From assembly GCA_041395905.1 (NCBI GenBank), contig JAWKZP010000006.1, positions 124,001-188,000 of the forward strand: a stretch of 64,000 nucleotides of DNA, given 5' to 3'. The notes below the pieces were generated by a model that saw only the letters and a list, made by a program, of their open reading frames with translations, was not told the origin of the DNA and did not search any database. The DNA is from UBA7803 sp041395905. GTDB lineage: Bacteria; Pseudomonadota; Gammaproteobacteria; Pseudomonadales; Azotimanducaceae. Position numbers and translations under genes: made by a program. Below are positions 59,607 through 64,000 of this stretch, one piece after another (position 1 is the first letter of the stretch; each line of letters begins with the position of its first letter).

Positions 59607-59978
59607 TCAGCGCAGCGGTCGATGATCCCCGTTGGGCCCGGGCGTAACATGCAGCAGCTGCGTCTCCTCCAGGATGGAAACTTTGTGCCACTCGCCCCTG
59701 GGCACGATGCATGCCTGGCCCGGCCCGAGAACGAGTTCCCCGTTCGGATCCGAGTCGCAGGTGATGCGCACCTTGCCGGATATGACGTAGAGAATCTCGT
59801 CACCGTCCGGGTGTACCTCGCCGTCGTGGGGAGCATCCTCGGTCATCGTCACGATACCGACGGTCATGCCGTCGATGCGCTCGGGCGGCCCGGGATTGCG
59901 CTTGCGGGGGCGGATCGAAAGGTCCCGATGGATGTCGAGTGCAAACTCCGCCGGATCAATACGATCTATCGCGGGCAC
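59607..59978 (-). CDS. Cupin-domain protein 2
   Basis: The 123-residue protein has cupin motif 1 in 'HDGEVHPDGDEILYVISGKV' and motif 2 in 'GPGQACIVPRGEWHKV'. It differs from the first cupin by sequence and length. The start is a GTG at 59978 with GAGGAG six bases upstream. Function unknown. Confidence 0.87.
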   Translation of the reverse strand: MPAIDRIDPAEFALDIHRDLSIRPRKRNPGPPERIDGMTVGIVTMTEDAPHDGEVHPDGDEILYVISGKVRITCDSDPNGELVLGPGQACIVPRGEWHKVSILEETQLLHVTPGPNGDHRPLR

Positions 59979-60036
59979 AGTTTTCTCCTCTCTGCTGTCA
60001 GTCGAGCAGCGTGCTGCTGCGCTGCTCGACCACGGA

Positions 60037-60525
60037 TTACTCTTCCCCTACGTCCGTTCCCGGCCCGAGCAGCAGGAGCAGGAACATGGAGAAGCCGTTG
60101 GCGATCAGAGCGAGTACACCGATCATATAGGGCCAGGCTGATCCGCCACCGAACAGATTGTAGATCTGCAGCAGCGATGCGACGACCGCAAACGCCAGCA
60201 TCGGGCGCGGTATGGGCAGGTCGACCGCTGCGGCTCTACTCTGCGCAACCCGGAATGCCGTCGCGAAAACGAACCATCCGACCAGCAGCACCCCACAGAT
60301 GCTCCAGACACGTTGCCCCGTGAAACCCGCCTCCAGGAGCACCGCCGGAAGCAGGCTGAAGACGATGGCGGCAGCCGACGCGAAGAACAGAATCTGGAAC
60401 ATGATCCTCTGGGCGTGCGGCCAACTCGAGACGTCTCTCTGGCGGATCGCGGCGACGATCCCGGAAAAGCCGGCGATGCCGATTGCAACCTCAACGATCG
60501 AGGATAGGAACGATTCTGCTTCCAT
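60037..60525 (-). CDS. Four-helix membrane protein, unknown family
   Basis: I do not recognise a named family. The 162 residues form four hydrophobic helices (about 8-28, 43-66, 73-93, 128-152) with short loops and Arg-rich cytoplasmic segments. The opening 'VEVAIGIAGFSGIVAAI' recurs in many small bacterial membrane proteins of unknown function. ATG at 60525; the next gene upstream (DUF1801) ends 9 bases away. Confidence 0.75.
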   Translation of the reverse strand: MEAESFLSSIVEVAIGIAGFSGIVAAIRQRDVSSWPHAQRIMFQILFFASAAAIVFSLLPAVLLEAGFTGQRVWSICGVLLVGWFVFATAFRVAQSRAAAVDLPIPRPMLAFAVVASLLQIYNLFGGGSAWPYMIGVLALIANGFSMFLLLLLGPGTDVGEE

Positions 60526-60534
60526 CGCTCGAGC

Positions 60535-60954
60535 CTATCGGCGCGCCTGCTTCGTTCCAACGTGATAGGTGAGAGCGAGCTCGAGGCATCTGCGCACAGG
60601 TTCGTCGGGTGCGTGCTGATCTTCGTCGAACGTCAGGGCACGATTGCCTTCGAATTCGAGATCGGGGAACAGCGTTCGGAAGGTGTCGACCAGGGTCGTC
60701 TGGCAGTTGAAGTAGATTCTGTAGCGTGAGGGGGTTGCTGCTTTCCAGCCCAGACGAATCGTGCTTCCGGATCTGCTGTGCTCGGTCAGGTAGGCTGGTT
60801 CGCCCCACTTCAGGGTCTCGGTGATCGGGCCGACGGTCTCGATTGAGGATGCGGTTTCAAAGATGAGCGCACGCAGGTGATAGAGCCGGTGTCGGATGCC
60901 CTCGGGATAGGAGAGAAACACCCGCTCCACGTCGCTGCACGGTTGAGGATCCAT
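60535..60954 (-). CDS. DUF1801 (YdhG-like) protein
   Basis: A 139-residue soluble protein: 'VGPITETLKWGEPAYLTEHS' and 'YRIYFNCQTTLVDTFRTLFP' are characteristic of DUF1801, the YdhG/YdeI-type fold, and 'NRALTFDEDQ' supports it. Function unknown. It lies 16 bases from a small membrane protein gene and is probably expressed with it and the four-helix protein. Confidence 0.87.
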   Translation of the reverse strand: MDPQPCSDVERVFLSYPEGIRHRLYHLRALIFETASSIETVGPITETLKWGEPAYLTEHSRSGSTIRLGWKAATPSRYRIYFNCQTTLVDTFRTLFPDLEFEGNRALTFDEDQHAPDEPVRRCLELALTYHVGTKQARR

Positions 60955-60970
60955 ACGCGGCGCAGTCCGC

Positions 60971-61126
60971 CTACTTCACCAGGAGCTTTGCCCAGAACGA
61001 AAGCTCCAGTACTGCGCCTAGACCGACGAACAGCCAGACGCCGGCGATCCAGCCGACAGCGTAGCTGGCCACCGCCCCAAGGAGCAGCAGGAAGATGGTC
61101 GTGGATCGTTTGATTCTGCTGGTCAT
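60971..61126 (-). CDS. Small two-helix membrane protein
   Basis: From the ATG at 61126, 51 residues form two hydrophobic segments ('TIFLLLLGAVASYAVGWIAG' and 'VWLFVGLGAVLELSFWAKLL') after a basic N-terminus. No family is recognised. Its position within 16 bases of the DUF1801 gene and the clean hydrophobic pattern support a real gene; the longer frame is rejected. Confidence 0.6.
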   Translation of the reverse strand: MTSRIKRSTTIFLLLLGAVASYAVGWIAGVWLFVGLGAVLELSFWAKLLVK

Positions 61127-61259
61127 CACCCTCGCTCCATTGGGGGTCGAGCCGTCGCTCGCGGAACAGTCGCTCCATTCGCGTGCTCCGAGGCAGCCGG
61201 CACTGGAACCATAACCATCCCGTGCCCCGGCGTCGAGGCTGGCGGGATTCAAGGTCTAT

Positions 61260-61766
61260 CTAGTCGGATGGATGGATCACTCTGAGTCGATACTGCTGGG
61301 GCTCCAGCGTATCGACAAAGGCAGCGAAGCTCTTGGTAAAGACATGCCGGCGGAGCGCCCACATCTCGCGACCCCAATGCATACCCAGAACCTGCAGGTT
61401 CTGCGCAACGATCGATTCCCAGATCTCGGGATCCAGCCGGTTGCCCTTGTAATAGTGAAAGGCTTCCTCCCACACCCGGAACATCGGTATCACGAGATTG
61501 ATAGCACGTAGCAACTCCTCATCGTCCAGCGAATCCAGGCTCTCCTCACGCATCACGCGCGCGGCCAGCTGCGCGGCCTGAGGATGGCCGAATACCGCCT
61601 GCGCGTCGCGAAATCCCCAGAGAATTTCGTGTACCGACTTGGCGCGGGACTCGAGATTCTGCTGCCGAACCTGAATCGCCAGATACACCAGCGTCACCAC
61701 CACCGCGATTGCGCCGATGAATTCCCCGTAGTTGCCGAGCATCTGCGCGAAGGCCTGATGATCCAT
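61260..61766 (-). CDS. Membrane-anchored helical protein, unknown function
   Basis: A 168-residue protein with one N-terminal helix ('FIGAIAVVVTLVYLAIQVRQ', about 16-35) and an all-helical soluble part containing 'ILWGFRDAQAVFGHPQAAQL' and 'FRVWEEAFHYYKGNRLDPEI'. Similar one-helix proteins are common in proteobacteria, usually listed as hypothetical. ATG at 61766. It follows the RibD-like gene by 29 bases on the same strand. Confidence 0.78.
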   Translation of the reverse strand: MDHQAFAQMLGNYGEFIGAIAVVVTLVYLAIQVRQQNLESRAKSVHEILWGFRDAQAVFGHPQAAQLAARVMREESLDSLDDEELLRAINLVIPMFRVWEEAFHYYKGNRLDPEIWESIVAQNLQVLGMHWGREMWALRRHVFTKSFAAFVDTLEPQQYRLRVIHPSD

Positions 61767-61795
61767 ACCCGTATCCTCCGTTGGCTGATCGAGGG

Positions 61796-62362
61796 TTAAG
61801 TCGTTGTTTCGTAACGAAGCGCGACCATACCGCTCGTGTAGGCCTTTACTTCCGTGAGATGCAGCGCGATATCGCGGTCGAGCCCTGCAAAGAAGGGGAT
61901 TCCTTCGCCGATCGCCACTGGCATGATCGAGTAGCGCACCTCGTCGGCGAGTCCGAGCCGCAGGCACTCGCCGCACACGGCGCCCCCGCCGACGAACCAG
62001 ATCCCATGAAAGTTCGGCCGCAGCCGCTCGTTCACCAGTTGCGCGAGGTCGCCGGAGTAGAACTCGATGGAATCCCGAGCTGCGGGAAACTTGCGGCTGG
62101 TGAGTACGAACGTCGGCTTGTCCCCGTACGCCCAGCCCAGGCCCTGTGTCTCGAAATTCAGTGCAGTCTCATAAGTGCCAGAGCCCATGACGTAGCAGTC
62201 GATTGTCTTCAGCAACTCGTCGACGAAATCTGCGTCCATGGTTTCCCCGTCGGCAAATTCGTCGGTGGTCTCGAGCCAGTCGACGCTTCCGTCCTTGCGG
62301 GCGATGAAGCCGTCCAGGCTCGCCACCATATGAATCGTTACCCGGGAGTTGATGTCCGGCAT
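61796..62362 (-). CDS. Dihydrofolate reductase/RibD C-terminal family protein
   Basis: The 188-residue protein resembles the RibD C-terminal/DHFR-like family: 'VTIHMVASLDGFIARKDGSV' at the start, 'DCYVMGSGTYE', 'PTFVLTSRKFP' and 'GIWFVGGGAVCGECLRLGLA' (NADPH site). It is probably an NADPH-dependent reductase of unknown substrate; stand-alone members are common. ATG at 62362 has GAGGGG upstream. Confidence 0.9.
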   Translation of the reverse strand: MPDINSRVTIHMVASLDGFIARKDGSVDWLETTDEFADGETMDADFVDELLKTIDCYVMGSGTYETALNFETQGLGWAYGDKPTFVLTSRKFPAARDSIEFYSGDLAQLVNERLRPNFHGIWFVGGGAVCGECLRLGLADEVRYSIMPVAIGEGIPFFAGLDRDIALHLTEVKAYTSGMVALRYETTT

Positions 62363-62434
62363 AGAGGCCCCTCGACGTGGATGATTCAAGCGACAGCGCC
62401 AAATGTAGCAAACCCCGGACCCGGCCGGTCAGCA

Positions 62435-62890
62435 TCAGCGCAATGGAGCGATCGGGGCCGCTCGCGAGTTCGTGACTGCATCGGGTAGGTTCAGAATGCT
62501 TTGCAGCCGATCAGCCTGGGGCACCGGTTCCCGTGCGTTGGGATCGATCAGCACGGCCCGCATGCCGATCCGCCGGGGACCGATGTAGTCCGGCAGCACC
62601 GAGTCGCCAACGAAGCGCGCGTTTTCGGGCTGCCCCCCGGTAGCTGCGAGTGGATGCGTATTCGAAACCACGGCCAGACGGAAGTCTGGCCGCGGGCCAG
62701 GCGAGCCAGGCGTCAACGTGCGGGATGACGGTAACGCCCTGTGAACGTTCAAGGAGATACGCATCTCTGAAAGCGTGGGCGCTCGTCCTCGGGAGGTCGA
62801 GACACAGTTCATCCATCGAAAACGCGTGCAGAGACGGGCTCGCTCTGCCACGAAGTGGTCGAAGCTTCTTTGCCAATCGAGAACGTACGA
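62435..62890 (-). pseudogene. HAD hydrolase gene broken by two frameshifts
   Basis: HAD-like segments appear in order but in alternating frames. 'VLDWQRSFDHFVAERARL' lies at about 62815-62890 in one frame; 'FSMDELCLDLPRTSAHAFRD' to 'VIPHVDAWLAW' at about 62697-62822 in the next; and 'FRLAVVSNTHP', 'FVGDSVLPDYIGPRRIGMRA', 'VLIDPNA' at 62435-62692 back in the first. Motifs II and IV are recognisable; the nucleophile DxD part is missing at the front. Two frameshifts plus a missing N-terminus make it non-functional. Confidence 0.75.
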
Positions 62891-63044
62891 ATTGGTGGGC
62901 GTTCTCTCCGCCGCGGACCGCGGCTCCCTTTGCTGCTGCAGAGAAGGTTGGCCCTCCGGGCCATCTACGACACATCGAGCAATGGCATATGTGCAATCCC
63001 GATTCAACATCGTCGGCAACAAACGTCACCGCACCACACAGGCA
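62890..63044 (-). pseudogene. N-terminal fragment of a GFA gene
   Basis: From 63044 downward the minus strand reads 'CLCGAVTFVADDVESGLHIC', then 'HCSMCRRWPGGPTFSAA' and 'GGENAHQFVRSR'. CxCG plus CHCxxC is the first zinc cluster of GFA proteins. A TGA codon stands directly before the first cysteine codon, so the native start is lost, and after about 52 residues the frame passes into the broken HAD gene. It is a remnant. Confidence 0.72.
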
Positions 63045-63055
63045 TCATCGACTCG

Positions 63056-63451
63056 TCAGGCGTCAGCCTCGACTTCATGCAGCCACACCTCAACTCTGAT
63101 CATCGCGTCTGCTGGAATCAGATTTCCGAGGCTGGTTTTTCCATATGCAAGATGCGGTGGGATGATGGCTTCTCTATAGCTGCCGGCGCTGAGTCCGACA
63201 AGCATTCTTTCTATTCCGGCAATCGTCCGCCGCTTCCCCAAAACCGTCGAGTGCTCAATGAGCCGTACTCCCTCTACCTCTCGTGTAGGTATTCCATCAC
63301 CGTACCTCTCTATCGAATCGAAGTCTGGGGTCACCTCGTCACCGCGCCGAAGATACAAGCGTGCGCTGAACTTGACGGTGGATCCTTTGAACGCAGTGGG
63401 TCCGTCAGCAATCGACTCGGAAAGCACTTCGATGTCGCTTGAACGTGACAA
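63056..63451 (-). CDS. FKBP-type peptidyl-prolyl isomerase
   Basis: A 131-residue single-domain FKBP: 'STVKFSARLYLRRGDE', 'VIGKRR'-like 'STVLGKRRTIAGIERMLVGL', and the closing 'AIIPPHLAYGKTSLGNLIPA' with 'MIRVEVWLHEVE'. It speeds proline isomerisation; no signal peptide is seen, so cytoplasmic. Base composition is visibly less GC-rich than in the core genes. The start is TTG at 63451 or a nearby GTG. Confidence 0.85.
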   Translation of the reverse strand: MSRSSDIEVLSESIADGPTAFKGSTVKFSARLYLRRGDEVTPDFDSIERYGDGIPTREVEGVRLIEHSTVLGKRRTIAGIERMLVGLSAGSYREAIIPPHLAYGKTSLGNLIPADAMIRVEVWLHEVEADA

Positions 63452-63457
63452 TGACGC

Positions 63458-63736
63458 CTAACACCAGGATACGTGGCGTGGACGTTCTGGCGGACGAATG
63501 GCAACCCCATCGGGTGCGACAGGTTGCCACGCCCTCTCCACCTTCAACTCATGCGCCGGCCACGAGCGGACCATAAACTCGACGGTTTCAGCAGTGGATC
63601 GGGTTCTGAAGTCCAGTTGCAACTCGAGGCCCGGCCCTTGTGCAAGTGGCGGCGAGCCCAGGGAATCGCGCCAAGAACGGCCGTTACAACCATGCTTGCA
63701 GAGGATAGGGATCTTGCGCCGTGCGAGCTGGCGCAA
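63458..63736 (-). CDS. Unrecognised short reading frame
   Basis: A 92-residue minus-strand frame with TTG start. The middle ('LELQLDFRTRSTAETVEFMV') looks protein-like, but I recognise no family and both ends are rich in Arg and Pro. It stops six bases before the FKBP gene. It may be the end of a larger gene, a remnant or chance. Confidence 0.25.
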   Translation of the reverse strand: MRQLARRKIPILCKHGCNGRSWRDSLGSPPLAQGPGLELQLDFRTRSTAETVEFMVRSWPAHELKVERAWQPVAPDGVAIRPPERPRHVSWC

Positions 63737-64000
63737 GAGTTCGGCTCCGTTTCGAGGCTCTGGACGAGCGGCTATGAGTCTGGCCTACATCTCCGTCTCG
63801 ATCATGGAGTTTCCTCGCCGCATCATGTTGCCGTATCTTCATCATCCGCGTCCGTTTGCGAGAACCTAGGAATCATCGGGATAGGCTGCATCCAGGCGTG
63901 ACGGCACGAGTCGTAAATTGACACGGTTGGCGGCGGAAACCCCGGATCGGCGAAACATCCAACTGCAACTCCGATCATTTCATCGTCCGACGTCCAATAG
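63737..64000. other. Window end with no recognisable gene
   Basis: The last 264 bases hold no frame I can support on either strand and are less GC-rich than the core. A plus-strand frame runs through 63473-63901 but has no recognisable family. Confidence 0.4.

Noticed and set aside
53201..63736. Integron gene-cassette array (GTTAGGC-like site on the minus strand at 63455-63461, just before the FKBP start)
   Set aside because: One GTTRRRY core-like word sits where a cassette boundary would be, but I found no matching RYYYAAC partner or inverted-repeat attC at this or the other gene junctions by eye, and no integrase. Kept only as a test under the array finding.

Overview
The window is GC-rich, densely coded DNA from a bacterial chromosome, most likely a gammaproteobacterium. 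Two blocks keep the gene order of Pseudomonas aeruginosa: the aa3 cytochrome oxidase locus (2.3-11.1 kb, like PA0105-PA0114) and thrB-DUF2782-polA-engB-cytochrome c4-dsbA-EEP (13.4-20.9 kb, like PA5495-PA5488). A YheV-like zinc ribbon after aroE also fits. I cannot name the genus. I saw no rRNA, tRNA, CRISPR array, transposase, integrase or phage gene.

Layout. 1-1.9 kb: end of dprA, then purE, aroE and a small zinc-ribbon gene. 2.0-11.1 kb: coxB-coxA-ctaG-coxC, a DUF2909 gene facing away from the downstream genes, then SURF1, a Sco-like membrane protein, ctaA, ctaB and a SCO gene. These encode one terminal oxidase with its haem A synthesis and copper insertion. 11.1-13.4 kb: egtB-egtD for ergothioneine. 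13.4-20.9 kb: the conserved core block. 21.0-28.7 kb: a lipoprotein quinohaemoprotein dehydrogenase facing an unlinked pyruvate dehydrogenase E1 gene, a sulfotransferase, and an OmpA/BON plus coiled-coil pair. 28.7-35.7 kb: DUF2905 and an MFS exporter on the minus strand, then a plus-strand series of an MTHFS-like protein, an NPP-type phosphodiesterase, an exported amidase and an AGPS-like flavoprotein.

36.3-44.2 kb holds the most interesting unit: a tightly overlapping operon for membrane fatty acid modification (desaturase, flavin amine-oxidase-like protein, DUF1365, CFA-type methyltransferase, DUF2878, second CFA-type methyltransferase), followed by a histidine kinase and faced by an NTF2-like lipoprotein and a DUF6134 protein. 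It resembles the sigmaE/ChrR-linked clusters behind methylated and furan fatty acids, but has its own desaturase, two methyltransferases, and a kinase where the sigma/anti-sigma pair would be expected.

44.2-51.3 kb: folE2, two proteins resembling antibiotic-modifying enzymes (ANT-like and APH-like), DUF4180, DUF3465, a remnant NTF2/DUF4440 gene, a large AsmA protein and a deazaflavin-type reductase. 51.4-63.7 kb is accessory in character: about twenty short single-domain genes all on the minus strand (VOC, PH domain, GFA, DUF2087, dihaem cytochrome, GNAT, HAD, ASCH, P-loop, cupins, DUF1801, RibD/DHFR-like, FKBP), mixed with broken copies of GFA and HAD genes. It looks like a region of gene gain and decay.
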